From NCBI GenBank assembly GCA_965262705.1, contig OZ253556.1, positions 558,001 through 622,000 on the forward strand: a DNA stretch of 64,000 nt. The letters run 5' to 3'. Both the position numbers and the translations under genes were made by a program. Below the pieces are notes generated by a model. That model was not told the origin of the DNA, made no database searches, and worked only from the letters and a program-made list of their open reading frames with translations. This document shows, one piece after another, positions 1 to 9,675 of this stretch. The DNA comes from UJ101 sp965262705. GTDB taxonomy: Bacteria; Bacteroidota; Bacteroidia; Flavobacteriales; UJ101. The first letter of the stretch is position 1, and every line of letters begins with the position of its first letter.

Positions 1-105
1 ATTTTTTAGCCCGCGCTGACTCGCAGTTCAGTTTCCGAGTGCTTCATTATATCGCTAAAGTACTTTTTGAAACTGCAAATTAGTGAGCGCTAAAGTAGCT
101 TTATA
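1..105. repeat. Decayed hairpin repeat module (Ctgc/gctgac type)
   Basis: The window opens in repeat debris. A left arm (GCGCTGACTCGCAGTT, about 13-28) faces a right arm (AAACTGCAAATTAGTGAGCGC, about 69-90), with CGCTAAAGTACTTTTTG between them, the last part resembling the right end of the 164-bp element family described below. The same gctgacttgcagtt / aactgcaagtcagc hairpin recurs at about 29424-29510 and 43933-43995. No gene is seen here. It lies just beyond the yidC stop codon. Confidence 0.5.
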
Positions 106-1875
106 TTATTTTCCCTTTCTCATAGCTTGTTGGGCTTTTTGTTGCCGCTGTGCCTCTTCAAGCATTCTGGCAAATCTTCCTTTTTTCTTTTTAGGTTTCT
201 TCTTATTCTCCTGCAATTGAGAATGGATTTTACCTTCATCAATAAAATAGCGTTTAATGATTAAAACCAAAAGAATAGAAATGGTGTTTGATACAAAGTA
301 ATACCATGATAAGCCTGAGGCATAGCTATTAATCCACACTAATAGCATAAGGGGCATAACATAGGTTATATATTTCATATTAGGCATTCCCGGCTGTGTG
401 GGTTGCTGCATACCACTTGAAGATAAACGGGTATAAATAAGCATAGTAGCCGCGTAGAGTAGAGTAAATAAACTAACATGACTTCCATAAAAAGGGATAT
501 TAAACGGTAGTTGAAAAATAGAATCATACGACGATAAATCATCTGCCCACAAGAAAGATTTTCCACGAAGATTAATCAAATTGGGGAACAGATCAAACAA
601 AGCGATAAAAATAGGCATTTGTAGGAGCGCGGGTAAACAACCTGCCATTGGATTTACACCCGTCTTTCGGTATAATTCCATTGTTGCCTGTTGCTTTTTC
701 ATAGCATCAGCATTTTTGTATTTTTCGTTTATCTCATCCATCTCAGGGCGCAAAACTCTCATCATTGCCCCTTGCTTATATTGTTTATACATGACCGGCG
801 AAGTAATGAGTTTAACGATAAGTGTCATAATCATAATAACAATTCCTGCGCTGAACCAGCCTATACTGCTTAACAATTTGTACATCGGCACGAAGAAATA
901 TTTATTCAAAATCCCGAATAGAAACCAACCAAGAGGAATAACCTCCTGATAATTCCGCTTATACTTCTTCATTATATCTGTATCATTAGGCCCCAGATAC
1001 CATTGCATGTCTGCATCTAAACCACTCTTAGCAAATGTAGCTTGCATATTCATTTGCTTTAAGTGAAGTGAATCTTTTATTTCTGTTGAAGCTAATTTAA
1101 CAGAGTCAAAAGCAAGTTTACTATCCAAAATCAACGAAAAATATTGTCCTTTACACGCTACCCAATTTACTTTCTCTGAGATTTTTTTTGAAAATGCACT
1201 CTTTACCGTTTCCGCTTCATTTAACGCATAGTAGAACTTGGTTCTTCTCGACTCTTCTTTCCGGCCCTTTTCATGCGCAAAGGCTTTTAAGTTAAATTGC
1301 AAAATTGGCTTTTCAACAATGCTTAAGCCCTTTGTTTTTATATCAAAATCCAGTAGATAATGGTCTTTTAAGGTGTAAATGATACTCAACTCTCCTCCCG
1401 ATTTTGTTTGTGTTGAGAAAGTTAGCTGCTCTCCTTTTTGAGCTATTTTAAAAAACAGGTCTCTCGTATTGACTTCCTGACCGTTTTCTTTGAATTTTAT
1501 ATTAAAATCTGCATTATCTTTTGCCAGTAAGAACAAAGGACTTTTATGATCTTCATCTTGCTTATTGTAGGAATAATATTTGAGCAACTTTGCCTTTTTA
1601 AGCATCGCTCCCTTAGAGGAAAAAATTAAGTGGCCCCAATCATTCGTTAAACTCACCTCCTTTATTTTTGTCTCTTCTGAAGTAAAACTCCCTGTTTTAA
1701 TAGGGGTTGTCGGGATGTTTTTTACTGCTTCTGTTGTTTGTTTCGTTTTATTAATTTGATTATCAGTCGTTTTCTCAACAGGCTTAGGCGTAAACCAGGT
1801 AACATAGACAAACATAATAACCCCGATCAAAGCAAATCCTATAATTGAATTAACATCTAATTTCTTCTCTTCCAT
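106..1875 (-). CDS. yidC: Membrane protein insertase YidC
   Basis: YidC/Oxa1-family insertase that places and folds inner-membrane proteins alone or with SecYEG. The 589 residues begin with an N-terminal transmembrane anchor (about 11-28), then a large periplasmic beta domain (about 60-330) typical of diderm YidC, then the conserved membrane core from about 345 onward with the cytoplasmic hairpin region (ITSPVMYKQYKQG) and later helices (MAGCLPALLQMPIFIALF). The C-terminus is strongly basic (KKKPKKKKGRFARM), as is common for ribosome contact. Length fits Bacteroidota YidC. In many flavobacteria pyrG lies upstream; here the upstream region is repeat debris and an unrelated divergent gene, so the usual neighbour is missing. 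The product is confidently assigned. Confidence 0.97.
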   Translation of the reverse strand: MEEKKLDVNSIIGFALIGVIMFVYVTWFTPKPVEKTTDNQINKTKQTTEAVKNIPTTPIKTGSFTSEETKIKEVSLTNDWGHLIFSSKGAMLKKAKLLKYYSYNKQDEDHKSPLFLLAKDNADFNIKFKENGQEVNTRDLFFKIAQKGEQLTFSTQTKSGGELSIIYTLKDHYLLDFDIKTKGLSIVEKPILQFNLKAFAHEKGRKEESRRTKFYYALNEAETVKSAFSKKISEKVNWVACKGQYFSLILDSKLAFDSVKLASTEIKDSLHLKQMNMQATFAKSGLDADMQWYLGPNDTDIMKKYKRNYQEVIPLGWFLFGILNKYFFVPMYKLLSSIGWFSAGIVIMIMTLIVKLITSPVMYKQYKQGAMMRVLRPEMDEINEKYKNADAMKKQQATMELYRKTGVNPMAGCLPALLQMPIFIALFDLFPNLINLRGKSFLWADDLSSYDSIFQLPFNIPFYGSHVSLFTLLYAATMLIYTRLSSSGMQQPTQPGMPNMKYITYVMPLMLLVWINSYASGLSWYYFVSNTISILLVLIIKRYFIDEGKIHSQLQENKKKPKKKKGRFARMLEEAQRQQKAQQAMRKGK

Positions 1876-2352
1876 ACATTATCTAAACGTAGTCAATGAC
1901 TTAATTTCTACGATTTTATTTTTAAAAATAAATTCTCTATAACTTAACGAGAACTATCCAAAAGAAGATACAAAACTATCATTTTTTAAATGATTTTAAA
2001 CGGACTTGGAGAATTTTTTGTTTAATGAAAAAATGAAACTGTCTAAAAAGTCTTCTCATAATAATCATATGACGCCTATAAAAACTAACCCCCGGAACAA
2101 TTTAATGAGTATGGAGAATTTTCCTTTTTTGAGAAAAAGGCAGTTTGAAGCGAGCTGCAAGTGAGCGCTAGCTAAAGATCTCGGTCTTTTATTTTTTGGA
2201 AATAAGTCCTCCAAATTAGGCGCTTTACTTCCATCCCACCCCTGCATGTATTTTGAAAATTCTCTGGTTTTAATGATTATATTTGTACCTTTTATTTTTT
2301 TAACAAATCCTATAGAAAATAGGGATTTTTATAAAAGAAAGTGATATAAAAT
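1876..2352. other. Intergenic region with decayed repeat and a promoter
   Basis: No gene is seen. The stretch around 2095-2195 contains fragments of the dispersed element (cccccggaacaatttaat, gagaaaaaggcagtttgaag, then a ctgcaagtgagcgc...gctaaagatctcgg end), too degraded to have clear borders. The rest is AT-rich. The 3' part carries the promoter-like signal listed at 2253-2285. Confidence 0.4.
2253..2285 (+). promoter_or_regulatory. Flavobacterial-type promoter for the FkbH-like gene
   Basis: A TTG at 2253-2255 and TATATTTG at 2278-2285 (matching TAnnTTTG) are separated by 22 nt, fitting the Bacteroidota sigma-A pattern. The start codon follows at 2353. Assigned by pattern only. Confidence 0.5.
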
Positions 2353-4222
2353 ATGGATAAGATTAAGTTGGTTATATGGGATCTTGATGAAACATTCTGG
2401 AAAGGAACATTATCAGAGGGAGAGGGCATCATTCCCATTGAAGAAAATATTACTATCGTTAGGAATTTGTGCAGTAGAGGAATTATGAATAGTATTGTGT
2501 CAAAAAATAATTTTGAGGATGCTAGAAGTAAGTTAATAGAACTCGGTATCTGGGAATACTTCATTTTTCCGGTAATAGATTGGAAGCCCAAAGGATTAGC
2601 GATAAAACAACTGATCAAGCAAGCATTGTCAATTAAGAGACAGCAATGTTTTGTTTATTGACGATAACCATTTAAATCTTGAAGAAGCTAAATACTATAG
2701 TTCATCTCTACATGTGAAAAGTCCAGAAGCCATTTCTAAACTTCTCAATCATATATCTTTAAACGGCAAGAACGATAAGGACCACTCCAGACTCAAGCAA
2801 TACAAGATATTAGAGAAAAAATATAAATCAAGTTTAAAATATGATGATAATAAAAGCTTTTTAAGAGATTCTAAAATCCAAATTGAGATAATTGAAGGCA
2901 AAAGATTCTATCAATATATTGATAGAATAGTTGAACTGATTGAACGGACAAACCAGTTGAATTTTACAAAAATTCGTTCTAGTAAAGATGAAATTGAACA
3001 TTTACTAAAGCAGAAAAAATTCAAATCGGCTTTAGTAAAAGTTATTGATAAATTTGGTGACTATGGAATAGTAGGGTTTTATTCTATTAATATAGAAAAA
3101 CATGCTTTGGTCCATTTTGTTTTTTCTTGTAGAATACTAAATATTGGAGTGGCTCAATACATATATGCATTGATTAATTTTCCAACATTGAATATAATAC
3201 CTGAGATAGCTGAGAATTTAGATAATACTATTCCCGACTGGATTTGCAAAATATCAAAAAATAATATACCATATGAAAATAATATAACTAAGCAAAATAA
3301 TAAAACAAAAAAAGTCTTATTTAAAGGTGGTTGCGATCTATCACAAATGGTCTTCTATCTTGAAAACAGAGGATTCAAATTTATAGAAGAAACCAATTAT
3401 AATGGTAAAAATAATTTTCCAATTCATCAAGAGCATACACAAGTTTTATTAGATTCCTTTTATTTATCAACTGAAGAAAAATCATACATTCAAAATCATA
3501 ATGCTATTCCTTTCGTAGATAATAGATTTTATAATACGAAAATATTTACAGAAAAATACGATTGTTTAATTTATAGTGTTCTAATGGATTACACCCAAGA
3601 ACTTTATAAGCATAATTCAAAAGGGATTATATTGCCTTTTGGAGGGTATTATTTGCATTGGACAGATAAAGAAAATAGAGATAAATTATTAGATATTTAT
3701 CTAAAGAGCAACATTAAAATCAAAAAAGAAATATTTAGTAATTTTAGCCAAGAGTTCACGCATATAGGTCAAATTACTCCAGAAAAATTTACTAACAATT
3801 TGCGAGCATTACGCGCACTCATTCCTAAGGAAATTTTAATTATTTTTTTAAATGGCGCAGAGTTAGAATCTCCCAGTGCAAATGAGGTTAAGTCAAAAGA
3901 AAGACATATTTTAATGAATAAAGCATTAGATGATTTTATTAATAAATCTGAAAATACGTATTTATTAGATATTAGGAAGTTTATAACGAATGAAAATCAG
4001 CTAACAAATAACCTTAGGCACTACAATCGAAAATCTTACAGAAATTTATCAATTGAACTTCTTAAACTACTGAATGAATGTCTGGATAAAAAAATAAAAG
4101 GAAGAATAAGCAAAAAAAGCTGCTTAAAAGAAGTCATTATAAAAGTAAAATTTTTGTTCCTTGGCATTATAAAGAAAGCCTACAGAAAAATGCTATATTT
4201 AATACTTAGGTTCATACGGTAA
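2353..4222 (+). pseudogene. FkbH-like HAD-IIIC / acyl-transferase protein, frameshifted
   Basis: FkbH-like proteins combine a HAD-IIIC phosphatase-like domain, a GNAT-like middle and an SGNH-hydrolase-like C-terminus, and occur in polyketide or surface-glycan pathways. The first frame (2353-2661) has the HAD motif I (VIWDLDETFWKG). The second frame, which runs to 4222, carries HAD motif IV. Reading the second frame slightly upstream of its TTG gives NVLFIDDNHLN, an unbroken match to the family, so the two frames belong to one roughly 620-codon gene. The frame change lies near 2640-2648 and needs +1 (or -2). The SGNH-like part includes LFKGGCDLSQM. No glycan genes lie nearby. The 3' end overlaps the convergent peptidase gene by 24 bp. 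It is either a real lesion or a sequencing error. Codons are very AT-rich. Confidence 0.75.
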
Positions 4223-6403
4223 TTTCGTGTATCCCATATTAAAAAATAAGAAAGACCACTTATCCGCCGTTTCATCTATCCATTTTGTTATAGGCTTTCC
4301 TGCACCGTGCCCGGCATTTTTTTCAATGCGGATCAGTTCAGGATCATTCCCATTATTCTTTTCCTGGAGCGTAGCAATAAATTTAAACGAATGAGCCGGT
4401 ACTACCCGGTCATCATGATCGGCAGTAGAAACAAGCGTAGCTGGATAGTGTATACCGTTCTTAATATTATGAAGAGGGGAATAATTTTTCAAATAATGAA
4501 ACATTTCAGGGCTGTCATCCGATCGTCCGTACTCATCTGCCCATCCCCATCCGATAGTGAAAGTGTGATATTTTAACATATCCATTACGCCTACGGCAGG
4601 AAATGCCACTTGGTATAAATCTGGGCGCTGTACCATACATGACCCTACCAAAAGCCCTCCGTTTGACCCTCCTGCAATCGCTAATTTTTCTTTTCTGGTA
4701 TATTTTTCCTTGATCAAATACTCAGCAGCAGCAATAAAATCATCAAAAACGTTTTGTTTTTTCATAAGCATTCCGGCTTCATGCCATTTTGCACCATATT
4801 CGCCTCCTCCGCGCAGATTGGCCGAGGCATAAATACCTCCTTGTTCTAAGAAAGGAATCAGGCTTATTCTAAAAGAAGGAACAATATTAATATTAAACCC
4901 ACCGTAAGCATAGAGATAAGTTGGACAATCTCCATTTAGCTCTATTCCTTTTTTATAGGTAATAAACATCGGGATAGGAGTCCCATCTTTGCTTTTATAC
5001 CATACTTGACGCGTTTGATAATCATCCGGATTAAATTTCAATTGCGGTTGAAAATAAACTTTAGTTTTATTACTGGCTATATTATACTCATAAATAGTTG
5101 TTGGATAAGTAAATGAGGAAAAAGAATAAAACAAACTTTTATCTTCATCTTTTCCATAGAACCCTCTTGCAGTACCAATTGCAGGTAATGATATCTGTTT
5201 TTTTTCTTTACCTTTTTTATTAAAACAGTAAATTTTTGTGGCTGCATTTTCTAAATAATTGGCAAATATTTTTCCTCCTGCAAGGCTCACCTCCTGTAAC
5301 AATGATTTTTCTTCCGGGATAACTTCTTTCCAACCACTTTCTGTATAATGATTAAAATCAAAAGATACCAATCGCTTATTAGGTGCTTTATAATCAGTCA
5401 AAAGGTAAAACTTTCCTTGTTTTTCCCCAACAAAAGTGTTTTCATTTTTAAAATCTCCTATCACCTTTTTCCAACTGATTTTTCCTAATTTATCCGTCGC
5501 GTGAGCAATACGAATGCTATTTCCCCCCGTACCTTTGGAAGTAGAAAGAATAAAATATTCCTCATCTTCACTCACCGAAATATTATTATAGCTTTCAGGC
5601 TCATTATCTTTATATACTAAAATATCTTGATCTTGCGTCGTTCCCAAGGTATGATAATAAACAGAATGATATACGTTCTTTGAGGATAATTCTGAGCCTT
5701 TGGCTGCAGGAAAACGAGAATAGAAAAACCCTTTTTTGTACCATGCTGCAACTGAAGACTTCACGTAATCAATAACATCATCTGTATATTGGTTTTCGGC
5801 AACTTTTTTTATTTTAATTGATTTCCAGTCGCTTCCTGCTTTGTTTATGCCGATAGACACCTGCCTTTTATCTTTTGAAAAAGTTTCTACCCTTGCTGAA
5901 ACTGTCCCTTCTTTTGATAAAGTATTAGGATCTAAAAAAACCTTCTCTTTTCCTTTTCCTCCTTTTTTGTAATACGTAATCGGTTGATTTTGTAGCCCAT
6001 TATTTTTGGTAATAAAATAATAACTTCCTTCCTTGAAGGGCAAGCCCAAGCGCTCATATTTTAATAAATATTTTAACCGTTTTTTAAAATACGGTAAATA
6101 AGGTATTTGATCAAAATATTTTTCAATTAAAGCATTTTGTTGATCTACCCAAGTAGCGGTTTCTACACTTCGATCATCCTCTAACCATTGATAAGGGTCA
6201 CTTACTTTCACTTTACCATTTAAGTAACTATCGTAAACGGTGGTATCTTTCTTAGAATCAGGATAGTTCAAAGGGATAGTATTTAAGTTTTTCACTTCTG
6301 CTAATCCTTGATCTTTATTTTGATCTGTAGGTGATGATTTCTCTTTATGGCAGGATAAACCAATCATAATTAAACAAATAGCGAGAATTACTTTTTTATT
6401 CAT
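4199..6403 (-). CDS. Prolyl oligopeptidase family (S9A) lipoprotein
   Basis: Serine peptidase of family S9A that cleaves short peptides after proline. The 734 residues start with a lipoprotein signal (MNKKVILAICLIMIGLSC, lipobox LSC), so the protein is probably periplasmic and lipid-anchored. A beta-propeller-like region spans about 80-440 and the alpha/beta-hydrolase domain about 470-730. The catalytic triad is visible: Ser about 580 in GGSNGGLL, Asp about 665 in DHDDRVVP, His about 699 in AGHGAGK. Length fits the family (about 700). It lies downstream of the DUF3127 gene, with a 21-bp perfect inverted repeat just before its start, and overlaps the FkbH-like gene at the 3' end. The assignment is secure; the in vivo substrate is unknown. 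Confidence 0.95.
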   Translation of the reverse strand: MNKKVILAICLIMIGLSCHKEKSSPTDQNKDQGLAEVKNLNTIPLNYPDSKKDTTVYDSYLNGKVKVSDPYQWLEDDRSVETATWVDQQNALIEKYFDQIPYLPYFKKRLKYLLKYERLGLPFKEGSYYFITKNNGLQNQPITYYKKGGKGKEKVFLDPNTLSKEGTVSARVETFSKDKRQVSIGINKAGSDWKSIKIKKVAENQYTDDVIDYVKSSVAAWYKKGFFYSRFPAAKGSELSSKNVYHSVYYHTLGTTQDQDILVYKDNEPESYNNISVSEDEEYFILSTSKGTGGNSIRIAHATDKLGKISWKKVIGDFKNENTFVGEKQGKFYLLTDYKAPNKRLVSFDFNHYTESGWKEVIPEEKSLLQEVSLAGGKIFANYLENAATKIYCFNKKGKEKKQISLPAIGTARGFYGKDEDKSLFYSFSSFTYPTTIYEYNIASNKTKVYFQPQLKFNPDDYQTRQVWYKSKDGTPIPMFITYKKGIELNGDCPTYLYAYGGFNINIVPSFRISLIPFLEQGGIYASANLRGGGEYGAKWHEAGMLMKKQNVFDDFIAAAEYLIKEKYTRKEKLAIAGGSNGGLLVGSCMVQRPDLYQVAFPAVGVMDMLKYHTFTIGWGWADEYGRSDDSPEMFHYLKNYSPLHNIKNGIHYPATLVSTADHDDRVVPAHSFKFIATLQEKNNGNDPELIRIEKNAGHGAGKPITKWIDETADKWSFLFFNMGYTKLPYEPKY

Positions 6404-6420
6404 AATTTTTATATACTATA

Positions 6421-6464
6421 AAATATCTTTAGCAAATATAAAATTATATTTGCTAAAGATATTT
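6421..6464. repeat. Perfect 21-bp inverted repeat with a 2-nt loop
   Basis: Positions 6421-6441 and 6444-6464 are exact reverse complements, with only AA between. The repeat lies between the DUF3127 stop (6538, minus strand) and the peptidase start (6403, minus strand). Each arm contains a TATATTTG -7 box (minus strand at 6433-6440, plus strand at 6445-6452). It could be the terminator of the DUF3127 gene, an operator-like palindrome over the peptidase promoter, or both. Confidence 0.7.
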
Positions 6465-6537
6465 TTATTTTGAGATTCTTGCAAACAGCACTTTAGTAAT
6501 AGTCACGATTTATAAATATATATAAGTAATCTCTATA

Positions 6538-6915
6538 TTAAAAGGGTAAGTCGTCCATTTCTTCGTCTACGGTATTATCATTTCCCATATCACTCGGGGT
6601 TTTTGGAGGTAACTCAGACGTTGTTGCTCCCTTGTCTTGAGCGACCATTTTTTCAAGACGCCATCCGACAATGGAATTAAAATAACCGGTAATCCCTTCC
6701 TTATTCGTCCATTCACGTCCTCTTAAATTAATAGAAACCTTAACAAAATCTTCTTCTTTTAAATTATTTAAAAGTTCTATATTATCCTGTAAGAACTCTA
6801 TTTTAATAGGCTGTGGGTACTGCTCTTCAGTAGTTACAATCAGTTCTCTTTTTCTAAATCCACTATCAAAAGTTTGTGTGTCAAATACTTTTTTTACTCT
6901 TCCAGTTACATCCAT
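6538..6915 (-). CDS. DUF3127 domain protein
   Basis: A 125-residue acidic-tailed protein recognised as the DUF3127 family, common in Bacteroidota and resembling a small OB-fold single-strand-binding-type domain (GRVKKVFDTQTF at the start, then KIEFLQDNIELL and VSINLRGREW, with GYFNSIVGWRLEKM). The C-terminus (DEEMDDLPF) ends in an acidic segment with a terminal hydrophobic pair, like the protein-interaction tail of SSB. That analogy is inference and no function is established. It appears to be transcribed alone, with tRNA genes upstream in the other orientation. Confidence 0.85.
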   Translation of the reverse strand: MDVTGRVKKVFDTQTFDSGFRKRELIVTTEEQYPQPIKIEFLQDNIELLNNLKEEDFVKVSINLRGREWTNKEGITGYFNSIVGWRLEKMVAQDKGATTSELPPKTPSDMGNDNTVDEEMDDLPF

Positions 6916-7014
6916 TTTTTATTGTGTTTAATATATAAATACAAATCTACAAATAAAAAATTGAAAAATTTATTTTAAAAATAAAAATTGTTGATTACAT
7001 TTGCCTGCCTAAAA

Positions 7015-7096
7015 GCGGGTGTGGTGGAATTGGTAGACACGCTAGACTTAGGATCTAGTGCTTCACGGCGTGGGGGTTCGAGTCCCTTCACCCGCA
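7015..7096 (+). tRNA. tRNA-Leu (anticodon TAG)
   Basis: The acceptor strands GCGGGTG (7015-7021) and CACCCGC (7089-7095) pair fully, with discriminator A at 7096. The anticodon loop CTTAGGA gives TAG. The long variable arm typical of tRNA-Leu is present, and the T arm reads GGGGGTTCGAGTCCC. No CCA is encoded. Confidence 0.96.
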
Positions 7097-7103
7097 CAAA
7101 ATT

Positions 7104-7139
7104 AAATCGCTATTTTATTATAAAATAATTTAGCGATTT
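7104..7139 (+). terminator. Terminator downstream of tRNA-Leu
   Basis: AAATCGCTA at 7104-7112 pairs with TAGCGATTT at 7131-7139, and TTTTAT/ATAAAA inside extends the stem. A T-rich tract (TTATTAG) follows. It starts 8 nt after the tRNA. Confidence 0.65.
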
Positions 7140-7220
7140 TTATTAGTTATTTTTCCCTGTTGGAATTTGGCATCACTAATCCAATTTGGCAATGAGTCTC
7201 TTTTTTTTGGCAATAGAAAA

Positions 7221-7245
7221 AATCACGATTTGTAAAACCGCGATT
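7221..7245 (-). terminator. Probable terminator downstream of tRNA-Met
   Basis: AATCACG (7221-7227) pairs with CGCGATT (7239-7245) with one mismatch. In the minus direction a run of T follows (AAAAAA on the plus strand, about 7216-7221). It lies 24 nt past the end of the minus-strand tRNA-Met. Confidence 0.5.
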
Positions 7246-7268
7246 ATCAATGTTTATTTTACTTGTTG

Positions 7269-7342
7269 TAGCGAGAACGGGAATTGAACCCGTGACCTCC
7301 GGGTTATGAATCCGACGCTCTAACCATCTGAGCTACCTCGCC
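7269..7342 (-). tRNA. tRNA-Met (anticodon CAT)
   Basis: Read on the minus strand, the gene begins GGCGAGGTAGCTCAG and ends TCTCGCTA. The acceptor stem pairs with G-T wobbles at both ends. The anticodon loop contains CAT within GATTCATAACC, and the T arm is ACGGGTTCAATTCCCGT. It looks like the elongator tRNA-Met of Bacteroidota. An Ile tRNA with a modified CAT anticodon cannot be excluded from sequence alone. Confidence 0.93.
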
Positions 7343-7500
7343 CGTTTATTAAGCGATTGCAAATATAATATTTTCTAATAACTAGCAACCATACTTCAAC
7401 AGGTGGTTACTGAACTTGTCGAAGTAAGAAAGCAGTTTGAAGTTTTAACTGAACTGAACTAAAAGTCAGCGAAGCTAAAGGTCTCTTGTGTTGATTACGG

Positions 7501-7620
7501 ACTTTGCAGGCATCGCGTTAGGGATAGAAGCGGTATCCTTTTTCTTGGGGCAGCTTTTCGCCCCAAGAAAAAGATTTAGCGGATAGCCCGACCGCCGTAA
7601 GGCGGGAACGCCCAAAAAAT
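7501..7620 (+). ncRNA. Dispersed structured-RNA-like repeat, copy 1 (Flavo-1-like candidate)
   Basis: First of six copies in this window of an element with the order GCGTTAGGGATAGAAGCGG, a hairpin formed by TTTTTCTTGGGGC and GCCCCAAGAAAAA, then TAGCGGATAGCCCGACC, and a second hairpin CCGCC-GTAA-GGCGG followed by GAACGCCC. It lies in the region past the 3' end of htpG. Stems are retained across copies while their sequence varies (see the findings). Resemblance to the Rfam Flavo-1 RNA is from memory and was not checked with a covariance model. Confidence 0.6.
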
Positions 7621-7661
7621 AAGAACGGTTCATAAAAAGTCTAAGCAAAAAATAAAGGGGC

Positions 7662-9554
7662 TTACAATTTAGAAAATTCCTGTTTTACAAAATGGGTAAG
7701 TGCTTCTCCTTTTAATAACTGCTGGTTAAGCAAAGCCAAATTCATGGCGTTTTTAATTAATTCTTTGCTCTGCGATTCTTCAGCAGATAAAATCTTCCCC
7801 GCCAACTCATGGTTACTATTTACTACTAAGTTGTAAGATTCGGGCAAATCTCCCATGCTCATCATGCCGCCTCCGGTTTGACTCATTTCTTTCATTCTTC
7901 TCATAAACTCAGGTATTGTAACGATAAACGGCTGTGCACTCGAGTCTAAATTTTCTACCTGAACGGTAAACTTAGGGCTTTCTACATGAGCCTCAATTTT
8001 TTCTTTTAATGTTTTTTGTTCTTCTTCAGATAATTTTGAGGTCGTGTTTTCTTCTTTCTCTATAAGTTTATCTATATGATCGGCATCAACACGAACGAAC
8101 GTTAAATCACTATTCTTTTGCTCTAATTTTTGAAGTAAGTGCGAAGACAAAGGTGTATCAAAAATGATCACTTCATATCCCTTTGCCTTTGCGGCTTCGA
8201 TATAGCCGTGCTGCGCTACTTTGTCTGCTGAGTATAAAACTACTATTTTATTCTCTTTATTCTTTTGACTCTCTGCTATTTTTTGCTTCAATTCTTCGAG
8301 GGTGAAGAAGTGATCGTCTACGGTTTTATATAGTGCAAATTTATCTGCTTTATCTAAAAACTTATCCTCGCTTAGCATTCCATATTCTACGATGAGCTTA
8401 ATATCATCCCATTTTTTCTGAAAATCTTCTCGGTCGTTTTTAAATAGCGAGTTAAACTTATCTGCTACTTTTCGGGTAATATATCCTGAAATCTTTTTAA
8501 CCGCACCATCTGCCTGCAAATATGAACGGGAAACGTTTAGCGGAATGTCAGGAGAATCAATAACGCCTCGTAATAAGGTTAAAAAATCAGGTACAATCCC
8601 TTCCACATTATCGGTTACAAAAACCTGATTTTGGTATAGTTGTATTTTATCTTTTTCTATTTGCATGTTAGTCTTCAACTTAGGGAAATATAAAATCCCC
8701 GTTAAGTTGAATGGATAATCTACATTTAGATGAATATTAAACAACGGTTCGTCAAACTGCATAGGATACAATTCCCGATAAAAGTTTAAATAATCTTCCT
8801 CTTTTAGGTCTGCTGGTTTTTTGACCCATGCCGGATTTGGATTGTTTACAATGTTATCTACTGTGATTTTTTCCGTAATTTCTTTTTTATCCTTCCCTTC
8901 TCCTTCAAATTTCCCGGTACCCTTGGTTTCTTCTTTCGTTCCCATCTTGATAGGTACGGGAATGAATTTACAATATTTATTTAGTAATTCACGAATGCGG
9001 CTTTCTTCTAAAAATTCTTTATTTTCTTCATTAATATGAAGAATGATTTCTGTACCGCGTTCTTTTTTGTCGTGGGGTTTCAGGGTAAATTCTGTTTCTC
9101 CTTTACATGCCCAGTGTGCAGCAGGCTCGTCTTTATACGATTTGGTAATAATTTCAACCTCGTCTGCTACCATAAAAGCGGAGTAAAATCCTAAACCGAA
9201 ATGACCGATAATTGCCTGGGCATGGTCGGTTTTTTCTTTATATTGATGGACAAATTCTTCTGCCCCAGAAAAAGCCACCTGATTGATATATTTTTCTACC
9301 TCTTCAGCGGTCATTCCAATACCCTGGTCAATTACATGAAGCGTTTTACGCTCTTTATTGATTTTTACTTCAATTTTTGGGTCTCCTACTTCGCCTTTGA
9401 GTTCTCCAACCGATCCCATGGCTTTTATCTTAGAGGTTGCATCGGTTGCATTTGAGATTAACTCTCGCAGGAATATTTCATGATCGGAGTATAAAAATTT
9501 TTTGATAATCGGAAAGATATTATCCGCTTGTACTTTAATTTTTCCTTTTGACAT
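7662..9554 (-). CDS. htpG: Molecular chaperone HtpG (Hsp90)
   Basis: Cytosolic Hsp90 chaperone; an ATP-driven dimer that remodels client proteins. The 630 residues contain the GHKL ATP-binding motifs in order: ELISNATDA (about 30-38), DQGIGM (about 76-81) and GHFGLGFYSAF (about 117-127). The middle domain has NVSRSYLQ, with Arg of the catalytic loop. The C-terminal dimerisation part runs to the end. Length is normal. It appears monocistronic, with an element copy and other repeats upstream and a structured repeat downstream. A fragment of another repeat (acttcaacaggtggttactgaacttgtcgaag) lies at about 7390-7425 between it and the tRNA genes. Confidence 0.98.
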   Translation of the reverse strand: MSKGKIKVQADNIFPIIKKFLYSDHEIFLRELISNATDATSKIKAMGSVGELKGEVGDPKIEVKINKERKTLHVIDQGIGMTAEEVEKYINQVAFSGAEEFVHQYKEKTDHAQAIIGHFGLGFYSAFMVADEVEIITKSYKDEPAAHWACKGETEFTLKPHDKKERGTEIILHINEENKEFLEESRIRELLNKYCKFIPVPIKMGTKEETKGTGKFEGEGKDKKEITEKITVDNIVNNPNPAWVKKPADLKEEDYLNFYRELYPMQFDEPLFNIHLNVDYPFNLTGILYFPKLKTNMQIEKDKIQLYQNQVFVTDNVEGIVPDFLTLLRGVIDSPDIPLNVSRSYLQADGAVKKISGYITRKVADKFNSLFKNDREDFQKKWDDIKLIVEYGMLSEDKFLDKADKFALYKTVDDHFFTLEELKQKIAESQKNKENKIVVLYSADKVAQHGYIEAAKAKGYEVIIFDTPLSSHLLQKLEQKNSDLTFVRVDADHIDKLIEKEENTTSKLSEEEQKTLKEKIEAHVESPKFTVQVENLDSSAQPFIVTIPEFMRRMKEMSQTGGGMMSMGDLPESYNLVVNSNHELAGKILSAEESQSKELIKNAMNLALLNQQLLKGEALTHFVKQEFSKL

Positions 9555-9675
9555 TTTTTATATTTTTTAAATATATTATAATTTATGAATTACGATAATA
9601 AAAAAATCGCTTGAAGAAAATTGGCAAAGGATATGCCAATTGTTTTTTGAGACAAAATGACAGTAGGAGCACTTT

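Noticed and set aside
7015..7342. tRNA genes as an attachment site for an integrated island
   Set aside because: No integrase gene and no direct repeat of the tRNA 3' ends are visible nearby; the tRNAs look like an ordinary locus.
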